Of a stretch of DNA of 64,000 nt, positions 1-11,817 are shown piece after piece. The number at the start of each line of letters is the position of its first letter. Within the stretch, counting starts at the first letter, position 1. The stretch is from contig VWZW01004128.1 in the NCBI GenBank assembly GCA_013397115.1, positions 1,115,767 through 1,179,766 of the forward strand, read 5' to 3'. A model generated the notes under the pieces. The model was not told where the DNA came from. It made no database searches and saw only the letters and a list, made by a program, of their open reading frames with translations. The position numbers and the translations under genes are program-made. The DNA is from Edolisoma coerulescens (taxonomy: Eukaryota > Chordata > Aves > Passeriformes > Campephagidae).

Positions 1-772
1 TTTTTTTTTTTTTGTAAAATTCCTTTTCTTGGAAGTAAATACTGTTGTTGGGTTAGGTGGTGATTTCTTCACTCTCTCTGTCATCTCTCCCCTAAATAAA
101 AGCAGAAAATAGCTGCAAAATGTTTGATGCTCTTCATTGTGTAGTGTTTGTTTTGTTCTTGCTCTCCTGTCCCCCCTCCTGCAAAGCCAGGCATTGCAAA
201 TATACGATTTTTTGAGGGTATTGAGGACTTTATTTGTCCTCCTTCTCCTCTCTGCGTACATTTATTGTCATTCTAGTCTTGAAATAACTTGGCCATGTAT
301 TTTTTTTCCCCTTGTAGGACTCCTCCATCATCTGGTGCATGGAGTAAAGGAGTGCAGGAGACAGCCGTGCTGTAGGATTTTATTCCAGAGCTGTTGCCAT
401 AGTTCTTATTTCTGTAAAATAAAACATTTTCTTCTTCCACAAGAGACTTTGATCACGCTCATTGCTGAAACCTGTTGCCTTTTTTTTTCCATTTATAATG
501 GATCTTCTTGTGATGCTTCTGCGTGGAGGAGGGAGGTGCCTCCTTTATTTTTCTACATGTGAAAAAACAGGCAGATTTGGAGGTGTTATGACCCAAATTT
601 TTGGATTAACCCATTTCTTGGCTGTGTGAGATGCCAGAGACTCAAATATGGTACGAGGGAACTCCCAAACCTGCTATTAATGGCTGCTTTTTAAAAAATC
701 TCATACACAGCCAGGCATGCTGTTTTTCTTCATCTTTCTTCCCCTGCTTTGAAATTCTCTTATTTGTTTGTC
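1..772. other. Unique non-coding DNA
   Basis: The window opens inside a T-run (1-13). The rest is pyrimidine-rich unique sequence. A 141-codon plus-strand open frame (137-562) is rich in Phe, Leu and Cys because of the T-rich composition. It shows no domain, and I do not regard it as a gene. Confidence 0.6.
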
Positions 773-914
773 ATAGGACAAGGGGGAATGGCTTTAAGCT
801 GAAGGAGCTGAGCAACCTGGTCTAGTGGAAGGTGTCCCTGCCCATGGCAGGGGTGTGGAATGAGATGGTTTTTAAGGTCCCTTCCAACCCAAACCATTCT
901 GTGTTTCTATGATT
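773..914 (+). mobile_element. CR1 LINE, 3' fragment with internal deletion
   Basis: This is the 3' end of a CR1 non-LTR retrotransposon. It reads AGGACAAGGGGGAATGG (ORF2 near-C-terminal RGNGFKLKE), then jumps straight to GAGCAACCTGGTCTAGTGG (last ORF2 codons, LSNLV). About 100-130 bases present in the other copies are therefore missing. It continues through the 3'UTR block GGTCCCTTCCAACCCAAACC and ends in degenerate octamers (ATTCTGTGTTTCTATGATT). It is non-functional. CR1 copies move by target-primed reverse transcription and are usually 5'-truncated, as here. Confidence 0.93.
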
Positions 915-1093
915 TACCAACCCGAGACATCTCATGACTGTGATCACAGTCCTCCTGCAATGGTGATGCCTGTCCAGCTCACGTACACCAATTTTGGGGT
1001 GTCTTAGGGGAGCAAAATCCTCTTGGGCTGTTTAGGGAAGATTTAGATGATGTCTCACTGGCTCTATGAGTTGTGCAACAGTGGCTTTGATTT

Positions 1094-1245
1094 TGGAATC
1101 ATTGAATCACAGAATGGTTTTGGTTGGAAGGGACCTTCAAAATCATCTCATTCCAACCCCCCTGCCATGGCCAAGGACACCTTCCACCAGACCAGGCTGC
1201 TCCAGAGCTCCATCCAACCTGGCCATGGACACTCCAGGGATGGGA
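1094..1245 (-). mobile_element. CR1 LINE, 5'-truncated 3' end
   Basis: A minus-strand CR1. The reversed octamer tail (GAATCATTGAATCACAGAATGG) is followed by GGTTGGAAGGGACC and GACACCTTCCACCAGACC. It is cut off after CACTCCAGGGATGGG. Only the 3'UTR and a few ORF2 C-terminal codons remain. Confidence 0.92.
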
Positions 1246-2729
1246 AGTGTTCAGGATCAGAGGGAGCAGCGGTTACAACTCACTGTAGGTAATTGCAATT
1301 AGGTTTGAGCTGCATTATTAGCAAATGCTTTGCAACATCCCGTGTCCCAGCATGGAGATGTTCACCATGCTCCAAGTTCTTCTAATTTTGGAGATAAAAA
1401 TGCTGCTGTGCATCTGTTTGGAGATGGGGAGGCCGTTGAGGCTGTGGGAGTGGTGCTGGCTCACTGGGTAACACCTGGTTTCATATAACCCTGTACATGA
1501 CAGATTTTCTTGTTGGAACCTGCAGATCTTCAGATTTTCCTTCGTGCAAAGTGAATCAAGAGCCAAACCTTAATACAGCTTTTCACTATATTTTTCCCCA
1601 CAAAAACAATTGATTTGTGATCTCTTGTGACACTATTCACTTTCTAGACTCTCATGAGAACCTCCTAATTTCTAAAATATCTGATTTATACAAGTTTAGA
1701 TGTAATGTTAGATAGCTTGAGATGTAATTTACCTTCCCCAAGTATTTTGATGTCTTCTGTTGTGTGCCTGATAATCCCCTGCTGCTCCCTGACTCAAGTG
1801 CCTGTTGCTGCTGGGGTGACACTAATGTCGGTCCCATCAAATATTCTGCTGCGGGTTGTGGATGCTCAGTGAAAAAGTACAAAAAATTAAACTTAGAAAT
1901 ATGTGTATATTATTAAATTAACATGTAATTTCTACAATATCGTGCATAAGACCATATATATAAAATTCACATATATATAATAATGGATGTGGTTTTGTTT
2001 GCTTTTATGTTCTGCTTTTTTGGCCTTTGTTTTAAAGAATTGAAAGTTTTAGTCTTTGCCCACGGTGCTGTGGGATTGATGTGGGCAGGATGAGGCCATG
2101 GTGAATACTCATAGCTGTGATCAGGAAAGTTTGTCCAACCTCCTGATGTTCCCCATCCTCTTACAGACCGTCCCATGCAGGTTTTAAAGCTATCCAGAAC
2201 TGCAGTGATTTGTGAAAAGTCATTCTACTAAATCTACTTTTACTAATGATAAATACGGTAAAAAAATCTAAAATAATAAAAATAGTGGTGCTTAAATTGT
2301 GTTGAGGCCATTGCATGTTAGAGGTTCGATTTCTCAGTGTCAAGGACCTTCAGCTTCCATGAACAGCAAGTGCTCAAAGATGGAAGTAGGTGGCAAAATG
2401 TGGGTGTGGAAGCCCGAGAAATGCTGTCCAAAGCTTTTTGACACTTCTATTTTAGAGAACAACTGCGTGCTTTCCAAAGCCCTCCTAAATTTTGATCATG
2501 CACCGCCAGGAGTTTTCATAGCTATGGGTTGTTTTTCTAAAAATGTAATGGATTCTGTCCCAGCCAAGTGCCCAAACCGGCCCCTTGGAGAGGCATCTTA
2601 GCAAGTGGTGAAAACAGGATTGCAATATTTGTGTAAAACAGGACACCTTTGAATTTGAAAAAGCAAACTGAGAGTCTCATTGCAGATATTTTCCTGTTGA
2701 TTGTCTTCAGAGCTGATGCAGATGCGTTT
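1246..2729. other. Unique AT-rich non-coding DNA
   Basis: The stretch is AT-rich, especially 1560-2000 and 2200-2300, with a short ATATATA patch around 1953-1980. A 100-codon plus-strand frame at 2299-2601 has no recognisable domain. I see no splice or promoter signals. Confidence 0.55.
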
Positions 2730-2881
2730 CATAGGATGCTAGAATGGTTTGAGGGGGAAGGGACCTACTTCCAACACTCTGCCATGGGCCAGGACACCTT
2801 CCACTATCCCAGGTTGCTCCAAACCCCATCCAACCTGGCCTTGAACACTTCTAGGGATGGGACATCCATAACTTCTCTGGT
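2730..2881 (-). mobile_element. CR1 LINE, 5'-truncated 3' end
   Basis: It begins with a single degenerate octamer (CATAGGATGCTAGAATGG) and runs through GGACACCTTCCACTATCCC and TTGAACACTTCTAGGGATGGG to a break near TTCTCTGG. Base changes in the GGTTGGAAGGGACC block make this a diverged copy. Confidence 0.9.
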
Positions 2882-3641
2882 TTCATCTCCTTTGTCCCAA
2901 ACATAGGGCATTCATGAGACTGGAATTCTGGTGGGTTGGGGTTTCCCCCTTATGGGAATACCTGCAAATTAATTGTCAAGATCCTCTTCCCTGTGCATGG
3001 AAACCAAGGTCTGCTCTTTTATTTTCTTTTTTCTGTTTCTATTTCTTTGCACATTATTCAGATGTACCTTTATTTCCTTTCATATATGGAGATGTCCCAC
3101 AGGCTCCAAGGTCTTCAGGCTTGTTCTTCTCTCTTTGGCCAGTTCTCTTTCTACTGAGCTGTGCTTGCCATCCTTTTAAAAATTAATTAGAATTTAAGTA
3201 TAATCTCATACTTAGAAACAGGGTCATGCATCCTAGTCCTGTTTGTGAGGCATCTGAGCACAGAATATAAAGAGTGTGTGCAGAAAATAGTCTGGAGGTC
3301 CTGCTGTCCCCAGGGGTACTCACTGCCTCTCTGCCTGTACTTCCTGAATTTGACCATCTCTTTTACTTTCCTTCCTGGAGAGACCAAAAAGAGTTTTTCA
3401 GTTTTCCTCTGTGGCTGCTTTGTGGGCTTCAGATGCTGCTGGGTCCTTCAGCCCCATCGGAGTATAAGATCCTCCTGCTGGGAGGGTTTGGCTTTTCCTG
3501 ATTTTCTCCACCAGCAGAAAGGAAATTGCTTTTCCAAACTTGTGGTTCTTCCTGGGTTGGGGCAATAATCCAATTCCTTGGAAGCAAGTGGTGGCCTTCA
3601 GGGTAGGCGGATGAGAGGTCTCCACTGGTCATTTACCTGCA
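2882..3641. other. Unique non-coding DNA, pyrimidine-rich
   Basis: The plus strand is pyrimidine-rich (about 3010-3160), which opens several overlapping frames of 66-107 codons on both strands. None has a recognisable domain, and the coincidence of open frames on both strands argues against coding. Confidence 0.5.
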
Positions 3642-3768
3642 GATCATAGAAGGGTTTGGGTTGGAAGGGACCTTCAAGATCATCTTATTCCAATCCCCCT
3701 GTCACGGACAGGGACACCTTCCACTAGACCAAGCTCCATCCAATCTGGCCTGGAACAGTTCCAGGCAA
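3642..3768 (-). mobile_element. CR1 LINE, 5'-truncated 3' end
   Basis: A minus-strand copy starting at GATCATAGAAGGGTTTGGG. It keeps GGAAGGGACCTTCAAGATC and CCTTCCACTAGACC. It lacks about ten bases (the AGGTTGCTCC step) before CTCCATCCAATCTGGCC, and ends near TTCCAGG. Confidence 0.92.
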
Positions 3769-5429
3769 ATGAGTCCTTTGGCTGCTTCCCTCTGCAAAAA
3801 CTTTGGTGGAGGGAACAACAACAACTTACGAACTTGATGTCCTCCTTGCTCCTCTCCCACGCCCCAGAGAAGCAGGTGGTTGTCATGAGTGGATGTCATC
3901 TTGATGGATGTCATCTCAAAGCCTACCAGCATCACGATAAAACCCTTGTCATTGGCTGGAGCAATGTCTTCTGGTGGTTCTCCACCCTCTGTTTCCATTA
4001 ACTCACCATCCTGGGCGGACTGAGCCTGGTTATTTTGCCTGGCTGGCTGCAAACCACTTTGCAAAGTCACTCTCCTGAGCAGACCAGGGTGACCATGCAT
4101 TTGTTGATTTGGTAGCCAGGCTCCGATGCCGACTCCCTGCGTGGCATCTCATAAATAGCTCTGGTTTTCCGTTTCATTTCCCAGACCTGTTTACACCTTG
4201 CCAGAAATAATTACAGCCTCTGAGCCTGGGGTTTACTGGGCGAGGGGGAGGAGGGCAAGGAGAAAAACCTGCAATCCATGTTTTTTCAGGCGCTGTCATC
4301 AACGTGGTGCTGCCAGCGGGATCAGGATCTCCCTTCGGGGGCATGAATCAGGCTGTGCTCGCGTCCACCCGGCATCGCTCCTGTGCTGTGCTTGAGAATT
4401 CTTTCCCTTCCTCTGTTCAGCATCATCTTAAATTCGTATCCCCGGTGGTGCCTCCCTCACCTGCTTTATTACCTCCTAATGTGTTTTCCCAAGAACGTCT
4501 CGCACATGGATCAACCTCTCCTGCTTCCCTTGTGAAACAATCTCTTTCTGCGCTCTTCCTCCTCCAGTGCCTGTGCGTTTTTCCTCCATCCATGCCGAGA
4601 TACTTTTCTGGTTCTTGCCATGTTTTTTTGAGCACCTTGGAGCCTGCGCATCCTCCTGGAGAGGCGGATGGATGCCATCACTGCCGGTTCTGCATCCGAG
4701 CTGGTGCTCGCTGTGGTCATGTGTGGAGCCGGTGGGGAAGGCAGGAATATTTTTAGCCTGCACTTCTGTGAGCCGCTCAGGGGGCCGCCCACAGCCAAGT
4801 ATTAAAATAATAGCGGGGACATTGGGTAAGCTCTGCAGCAAAATGTTGATATGCAAATTGCCATCTTAAGAGCAAACCTCAAGGCGATTTTTGGCAATGC
4901 ATGCAAGGCTCCAGAGCAGTGTGTTTTGAATAAAGATTACAGCAAAGGGATTTTGCCTGGAGGCCACGCTCGTCTCATTTATTCTGAAGCTTAGCAGAGC
5001 TGGTAATACAGTGTTGGAAGCCAACAGGGTGAAACGTATGCACCTTTAAAAAGGCATTAGATTAGCATTGGCGAAACAAAATGTCACGTCACCTCTGTAA
5101 CTGAAATTTCCAGGCTTGCAGAGGCAATAAATTTGGTTGGATTTCATTTGCGAGTAGTTCCTGGATGCTGTCCAAGGAAGAGGTGGCTCTGATAGCAGCA
5201 GAGTTGGTTTGGGAGGTTTCAAGGCATTACCTGGTAATAAATGAGCTTATGCCAGCTGATTCCATGGTGCTTTGACTTTTCTCTTCAATGGTGATGGACA
5301 ACTTGGCTGTTGGAAACCTTGCAGTAAGAAATCAGATCACATGTGAATTGCTTATTTTTGTTGGGTTTTTTTGTTGTTTTCTTGGTTGTTGAGTTCATGG
5401 TGGCAGTATGGGGAAGGAAACAACAGTAA
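3769..5429. other. Unique non-coding DNA
   Basis: This contains one of the more CpG-containing spots of the window (about 4200-4420, for example GGCGCTGTCATCAACG), but it is far below a CpG island. Open frames of 95-150 codons at 4300-4870 occur on both strands and look like chance. The block 4790-5160 is listed separately. Confidence 0.5.
4790..5160. promoter_or_regulatory. Candidate conserved non-coding element
   Basis: This is repeat-free, balanced-composition sequence with compact factor-site-like words: a POU octamer ATGCAAAT at 4851-4858, an ACGTCA half-CRE at 5086-5091, and the near-duplicated ATTAGATTAGCATT. It resembles enhancer-type conserved elements in texture only. Single matches to such short words are expected by chance, so the function is inference. 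Confidence 0.2.
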
Positions 5430-5588
5430 ATTCATAGAATATTAGAACAGTTTGGGTTGGAAGGGACCTGAAAGATCATCTCTTTCTGACCCTCTGCCAT
5501 GGGCAGGGACATCTTCCAATAGACCAGGTTGCTCCAAGCCCTGTCCAGCCTGGCCTTGGACACTTCCAGGGATGGGACAGCCACATTA
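5430..5588 (-). mobile_element. CR1 LINE, 5'-truncated 3' end
   Basis: A minus-strand CR1 from ATTCATAGAATATTAGAACAG through GGGTTGGAAGGGACC, CATGGGCAGGGACATC and CTTGGACACTTCCAGGGA. It is lost just after GGGACAGCCACA. The tail holds two degenerate octamers. Confidence 0.93.
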
Positions 5589-8500
5589 CCATTTATAATG
5601 TCATGTCAAGCTTCCCATCCACCTATATCCCCAAGTCCTTCCTCTCCTCAGGGCTTTTCTCAATGAAGGATTTGAATTCTTTCATTTATTCCAGTTCTTG
5701 AGGAGCAAGAATGAATTTGTAGGTGTTTTCATTATTCTTTGTTTCCTTTACCCATCAATGCCTGGGCATTAATGAGTGAAGGAAAAGTTCATCTCACAAC
5801 AAATATGTCGCTCTAGAATTGGAAACTGGCAGTAAATGAAACAACTTGTGAGTTTTGGGGTTTGCTTGGGGTCTTTTTTTTGCTGGGCTTTTTTAGTTCT
5901 TGAGGATTGTTACAAATCCATCCCTTTTAGAAGCTGGAGAGGGATGATTTTGAGCGGGAATAAAAGTAGTTGGTAGCTAATTTTTCTCTCTTTGAATGAA
6001 GCATGGAAGAGCCAGGTGGCTGAGACTTCTTGTGAGAACACATTCTGACTTTGATACAAGTTTGTGTTGATCAGATCTTAATTCAATTGTATCCTTTTAC
6101 TTTAATTATACGTTCCAACACCATGAGACTTTTAAATATCAGATTTTGAGAATGTTCTCTGCCAAAACTGCACGCTTTAAGTGCAGATCCTGTTGGCAGG
6201 CACCTCAGGAGCTGTTGACTTCCTTCTTTTGTAACCCCATCCTCTCTTGCCAAGTTTTTTTCTCCTTAAAATTCAAACATCATTTGATAAAATAGCAAAG
6301 CTCATGGGTGTGTAGCCCTGTGAAGATCACTGTGTCCTGCTTGCATCCCAACAGAGCCAAGTGAGTACAAGAAAAGCATCTTTCAAGTTTGGTTCAGGCA
6401 CATCTTGGACCTTCTTTGTGTCTGTCCTTTGGTACATCCTGCTTCTCCCCGGCCTTAAACGCAAGATGCTGGTTTAGTCTTCTCATGCTGCCTTGTGCCT
6501 TGTTGAGGTATTGATTCTTCCCTCCAAGGTCATGAAACTCTGCTCCTGACTTTGAAATGCTTCAAGTCTCCATCTCTCAATTCTTCTTCCTTCTTGATGA
6601 TTTCATTTGTAGGAATGTTCTTAATTTTCCCCAAAGTTTATTTTTTGGTGGTGTATCTTCAGGGAATGTCACAGCTGACTGTCATGCCAGTGTTTTTGTC
6701 TTTCCAGATTGTGTTTCCTGAAATTTCCCATCAAATCTGTGTTCAACTCCTTCTGCGTTCAATCTCCTGTTTTAAAGTCTTTATTGCAGGAATTATCTCC
6801 TTGCTCTGTATTTATACAACATTTCATGTGATGTAGATGTGGCTCCAAAGTGGTGCCTTTGATAATACCTTTAAAATTGTTGTTTTGGTAGTTAACAATC
6901 TTGAGAATGCTGTCATTTTATATAAATATTTATATATATATATAGGCCAGAGACAAAAATTAAGACATATTGAGACATTGCAGATGTTAATACTTAAAAA
7001 TCAAATACAAATAATAAAAACTTTTTTCTGGCCCTACCTTGGTTCCTTTGGTAGTTATGACATCAGCTGCTTTCTGTGGGGCAACTGAAATGCTGAACTC
7101 TGATCTCAGCAGATAAGAAATATTTTTGTAAAGCTGTACATTTAGACTAATTCTGTCTGCCGTAGAATGTGCTGAGGATTTGTGATCCTCAGCAAGCATT
7201 TGACAGATCTTAACTAGTTCTGCTCTGTCTTGTCAATCAAAATTAAACGCCCACCTCACTCCTTCCTACTTTCTCTCTCTTCCAGCCTTTTTATTTAGGT
7301 TGGTCATTAAAATTGCTCATAACCATAGAAACAAGGAAAACCCGCCCCTTACTTTCCAAAGCCTTAGTGTGATATTCCTGTACTGACATCATGTGAATTA
7401 CATACACGATGGCTTAAAAAAAAACCCCCAAAAACCTGTAGGTGGGCAGAGTCGTCATTAATTCCTCCCTATACTGGAGTTGTCTCTGTGGATACCAAAC
7501 AAGGATCATGTCCCTCTTGGATTCCTGCGTGGAGAATGCAAGAGGGACACAAAGGAGAGGCCCTGCTGTGGAGAAACCACCAGAAAAAGATTGAATTGGA
7601 GAAGAAAACAGATCTATTCGCGGGATGGAACTGGTGGGAGGATGAGATAAGGAGAAGATGGGTGGGCAAGAAGTTTCATGTGCAATGTGGTGTGGTTTTG
7701 ATCATTTCAGTATTGTTTTTCATACTCCTAGGGCTGCCTTGGGTGCTCTGGGAGATGGGCATAATGATATTTCTGGGAAATTGGACGACCAGGTTTCTCT
7801 GCTTAAGGACCCGAATCCCCACTTGGCAGGATGGGGCGTGCCATGGCTTAGCTTGTTCTGAAAAATTGAACTGACCGCTGTTTTTTTGCTTGTACAGGCA
7901 GTTTAAAAATGCTTGTCCCAAAGCTACATGAGGGTGATAAAAACTCCTACCTTAGTAGCCATGAGCATCTTGAGATTTCAGTGCTGGACTCTGTGTGCTG
8001 GACAAATAATTCTGTTTTCATTTGGAACAGGACTGCCTCAATTTGAGACAAGTCTTGTCATTTTTCTCCCCACCTTAAATTGCGATAAATCATATGTAGG
8101 AAGGTCTCCAGGACGGAGATGTGGATTGCTCCTGAATTAGTTGGATGTAAAAGTTTCACCACTCTTTTATATGAAGGCTTGTCTCTTGGGAAGAGGAATT
8201 TTGACCTTTGGACAGAGAAATAACAAGAAAGAAGTGTTGTGTGATGTGGCATGACAAGGTGTTGCTGAGCAACATCTTAAAATTTAAAGGTCTTCTTTAT
8301 TTACCCTGCCTTTGAAAGCTGGTTCTGGGAACTGTGCTTTAACTTAAAGGCTCTTAATCATTATTTTTCCCCGTGTTTTGGATCTTCTTCTGTTGGCTTT
8401 TGAGGGTGTTGAAGTCGATTGTGTAATCAAAGAGGAGGAAAGGGTAATTGGGTGGTTTTTCTAAGGGTAGAAAAACTCAAGGCACGAGCTCCTTTGGCAT

Positions 8501-8981
8501 CCTTTGCTGCTCTCTTCAGCCCCAGTGCCATCCCATGTGATTTGACTTTCTCCACCATCCCATCATAAGGAAGGATTAGAAAGCTTTGATGGTTAGTCTG
8601 GAAGGCTGTCTCTTGTGTGGTGATGCTCCTCCTCCTTTAAACAAGCCCAAAATATCAGCATTCTGATTAATACACTTCCTTTGAGGAATAACTACTGTAA
8701 AAAGTGTGATATTTTTATTTCCTTACTTTGCTCAGTGTATAAGTGCCTCTACCTGAGTTGCCAAAACCCTTATTTTTCTTCTTTTCTCTTTTATTTTTTT
8801 ATTAAAGCACAATAAACTGCATTAAAGGTGTCTTAAATTCCTTCTGAAGCATTAATTTCCAAATTTGGGCCAAAAAAAAAAAGAGTTTAGTTGTGACAGT
8901 GTGTGTGTGGGAAATGAGTTTATGGTGTCATTACAGTCTCCAGAGTTATCTGAGTTGTTGAATCCTTATGGATGCTGTTCC
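5589..8981. other. 3.4 kb CR1-free non-coding interval
   Basis: No CR1 and no recognisable exon. It contains a TA microsatellite (6931-6944), an A9C5A5 stretch near 7416-7434, and an A11 tract (8872-8882). Open frames at 7488-7921 occur on both strands over the same bases and have no domain. TTTTTATTTTTTTATTAAAG at about 8790-8807 is simply AT-rich. Confidence 0.5.
6920..6944. repeat. Short TA microsatellite
   Basis: Seven perfect TA units (6931-6944) follow an AT-rich lead-in (ATAAATATT). This is a short simple repeat and potentially polymorphic. Confidence 0.85.
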
Positions 8982-9130
8982 TGATGAGATGAAGTGGCCT
9001 CAAGTTGCCTCAGGGGAGGTTTGGATTGGATATGAGAAAAATTTCCTCACTGAAAGGGTGGTCAAGCATTGGAACAGAGTGCCCAGGGAAGTGGTGGAAT
9101 CACCGTCCCTGAAACTGTTCAAAAATCCAG
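8982..9130 (+). mobile_element. CR1-Y-like LINE fragment lacking its 3' tail
   Basis: This plus-strand ORF2 C-terminal segment reads roughly GYEKNFLTERVVKHWNRVPR followed by EVVESPSLKLF. It matches other copies' FFT.RVVKHWNRLPREVV. It belongs to the group with the CCTCAAGTTGC...GGGGAGGTTT opening. It stops around TTCAAAAATCCAG, before the GTGGCACTTGG block, so both the 5' end and the entire 3'UTR and octamer tail are absent. Confidence 0.88.
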
Positions 9131-9210
9131 TGCTGGGTCCGCTTGGTTGTCTCAGTTGTGTGGTTCTCTCTCAGCAATCCTTTTAGTTGCACGGGCTTTC
9201 TTTTTGTAGG

Positions 9211-9245
9211 AAATGTAGTAAAAATGTAGTAAAAATGTAGTAAAA
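9211..9245 (+). repeat. 11-bp unit tandem repeat, three copies
   Basis: The unit AATGTAGTAAA occurs three times without mismatch at 9212-9222, 9223-9233 and 9234-9244. The perfect identity suggests recent replication slippage. Confidence 0.95.
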
Positions 9246-10189
9246 CCAGATCCTATTTAGCTGGCTGATACTGACTATAAAATATGACATCGCTAAGCAG
9301 GGGAAATGACAATAACGTGAAATCACAAACTGCAGAAAATGAAAATTACTTGCTGTGTTTCACTAGGCATCCCCTAATGTTTGGACCCTGAAATTAAAGG
9401 GAAGAAGTGTTCTTTTGTTTCCTTTTTTCTGCGTATTCCATTGTCAACAGACACTGTGTAGGCCAAAAGCAAAGCTTGCCTCATATATAGATATGTTTAA
9501 CAAATTCACAGGGTGTGAAAATTCCCAGTTGAATCTAAAGATACGGCTAAAACCTCAGTCTTGGGAATCCCTGAGCTTCAGACTGAGGGAAACAGAGGAG
9601 ATAAAAGCCTGTTTGTGCTTTTCACATCTGATTTTCTTTTTTTTTTCCTTTTATCTGAACAGGAACAATACTGCTGAGCTGGGCCTTGGGTCCGTTGGGT
9701 TGTTGCTGCCAAGTTCCCAACAAGTGGCTCCACAAGACAGCGGGATAAAATTGTGAGTGAGGTAATTTTTGCTGTTTTCTTTCTTTGATAATCCTTCTTA
9801 TTTCAGGCTTTTTTTGTCTTTGATTTTGGTTGGTTTTCTCCATACCCTTTCAGCTCATTGGATGTGATGCACGTTGTAGACCCAGGCTCTGGAGTGGGTG
9901 TGTAGGAATGTTGTGGGCTTTGCTCTTGCCGACCTCTGGATTCCATCTTCTGCTCTTTCAGTGGTTTCCTTGTATTAACTGGTTACTATTGGGTGATCTC
10001 CATCCAAATTCTCCCCCTGACATCTGATCTTGGCTGTTCATTGAGCTCTGGGATGTCCCCTGCTCATGGTACGTTGATTTTGACTTGGGCTTTCTGGCCA
10101 AAGCCAGAGTTGCTGGGTGTTCTCTGCTAGGAACAGATGGTCAGTGAAAGTTCCATTTTTCAAGGTGTAACAGACTGTGTCTGTAAAAC

Positions 10190-10880
10190 CTACGGAGTTC
10201 TTTAACAGCAATAACAGTTTTCTTAAACTGCATCTGTTTTTCCCACCTGGAATATCGTTAACGGTAATTTGTATTATGGCTGGAATAGTTGTTACATGGA
10301 CTCCAGCATAATAGGAGGAAATAAGTATTTTCTTGGGTGTTTTTGGTTTAGTGTCTGTTTTTCCTTGTTTAGAATGTTATTATGGAATTAGTAAAATGGA
10401 TGGATTTTATATATTTATCTGAATTGATTGCCTATCTTGCAAGAAGAAACTGAAGATATTGAAGAAATTTGAAACAAGTCCTAAAAACGTTTTTTAAATG
10501 TTTAAACATTTTTCATTTCTCTACCTCCGTTTTCCATAGCACTTGGAGCAATGGCATGCTCCAGCCCCGATTCATACACAGAGCTAAAGAGATTTGTAAC
10601 ATTCAGTAAATAATATGCGTAAATTGCGCCTATTAACGTTCTGAGTAATTACCAACAACAGAGTAAATACGAGGTTAATGAGATCAATGGGGCAGAGGAA
10701 CGAAAGCTCTGAGTGCCCCTCCCCGTGGCCCTGGAGCCCGGGGTGGCCCCGTTTCTGTTGACGAGCCCAGCATGGCTGGAGCTGCAGCAGTGATTTTGCT
10801 GCTGTTCCCCATACAGAGCCTAATGAGTTCCTACTGCTGGCATTTTGCTTTAAATGCTGTGCAATATTATTAAACCCCAC
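10190..10880. promoter_or_regulatory. Candidate conserved non-coding segment
   Basis: Repeat-free sequence with scattered CpGs in an AT-rich setting (ATATCGTTAACGGTAATTTG near 10252-10271; GCGTAAATTGCGCCTATTAACG near 10616-10637). It also has TAATTACC-type homeodomain-like words. CpGs surviving in AT-rich bird DNA can signal constraint. I see no coding frame. The assignment is inference only. Confidence 0.2.
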
Positions 10881-11817
10881 TCCTTGAGAGGATTTTTTTT
10901 TAATAGTCTTTATTTATGTTTTTTCCCATATTTGTTTCTGGTTCTGGGGCTCAGTGATAAGGTGCCTGATTAGCCCTCGTCCTCTTGACATCTGGTACCC
11001 TACTGGATGTCTCCTCAAGACCACGAGAGGAATTGGCCAAAGTCTTTTCATGTTACTATCAGAATATTGCACTCAGAAGTACATTGAGATTAACCCTGAT
11101 TTTCTTATCCTAAGCTCCATCCTGACTTGATCTCATTTGTCCTTTCCCTTTTTCCTCTAAGAGCTCTTCATTACATGTTCTCCATTAAGTCTTGCAGGGA
11201 CAGAAATTCCGATTTCCAAGCAAAACATGATTATTTTTCTACTCTAGTATCTCTCAAGCCCTCTCTCTTTTCCAGTTTAGTGGGTTTTCTGCTCTCTGTC
11301 CATCATCCTCCAGCATCCTCTGGCAGTCTTCAATGTTTTATCAATGTCACTACCTCAGAATTGTTTATTTGAGTTTTCTCCACCCAAAACTGCATCTGCA
11401 TGGTTCCCTCAAAGCTCTGGGCACCGACTCCCCTTGCTGGTCACTTCACAAACTGCAACCTATTTTTTTTTTTCCTATTTTAAATGAAAATGCCTTACCC
11501 AGAAACCTATTTCGTTTACTCAAGATAAATGTTGTACTTATGACTCTGTTTTTTTTTTTTTTTTGTTCCGGCAGTTCTGATTAAACCATGAACATTCAAT
11601 GTAAACAATTCAGGTAGAATATGGGCACTGCACATTGCCTAAATGAATTATTCACCTCTTAGCTTTTGTTTTCATTTCTTGGATGTTTGGTTTTCTCTTT
11701 TGTGGTTTTCAAAAAAAGTTTATTTTATTATTGCAAGTTATTTTCCTCCTGTTTCGATTGTGTAGAGCAGTGATTTCTCTCTCCTCTCAGTTCTTTTGTA
11801 TTTTGGTGTGAGGTTGA

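Larger units (their letters stand above)
9131..11817. other. Unique AT-rich non-coding DNA
   Basis: This holds the 11-bp triplication at 9211-9245, a T16 tract (11549-11564) and long AT-rich runs. Open frames (for example 113 codons at 9415-9756) lack domains. The segment 10190-10880 is singled out separately. Confidence 0.5.

Noticed and set aside
137..562. 141-codon plus-strand open frame rich in Leu, Phe and Cys
   Set aside because: Explained by T-rich composition; no domain, no splice or promoter context, and length within chance expectation for 64 kb.
2312..2330. GAGGTTCGATTTC resembling a tRNA T-arm
   Set aside because: No matching A-box, acceptor stem or cloverleaf around it.
4200..4420. 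Possible CpG island promoter
   Set aside because: CpG density is only slightly above the local level and well short of island criteria by eye.
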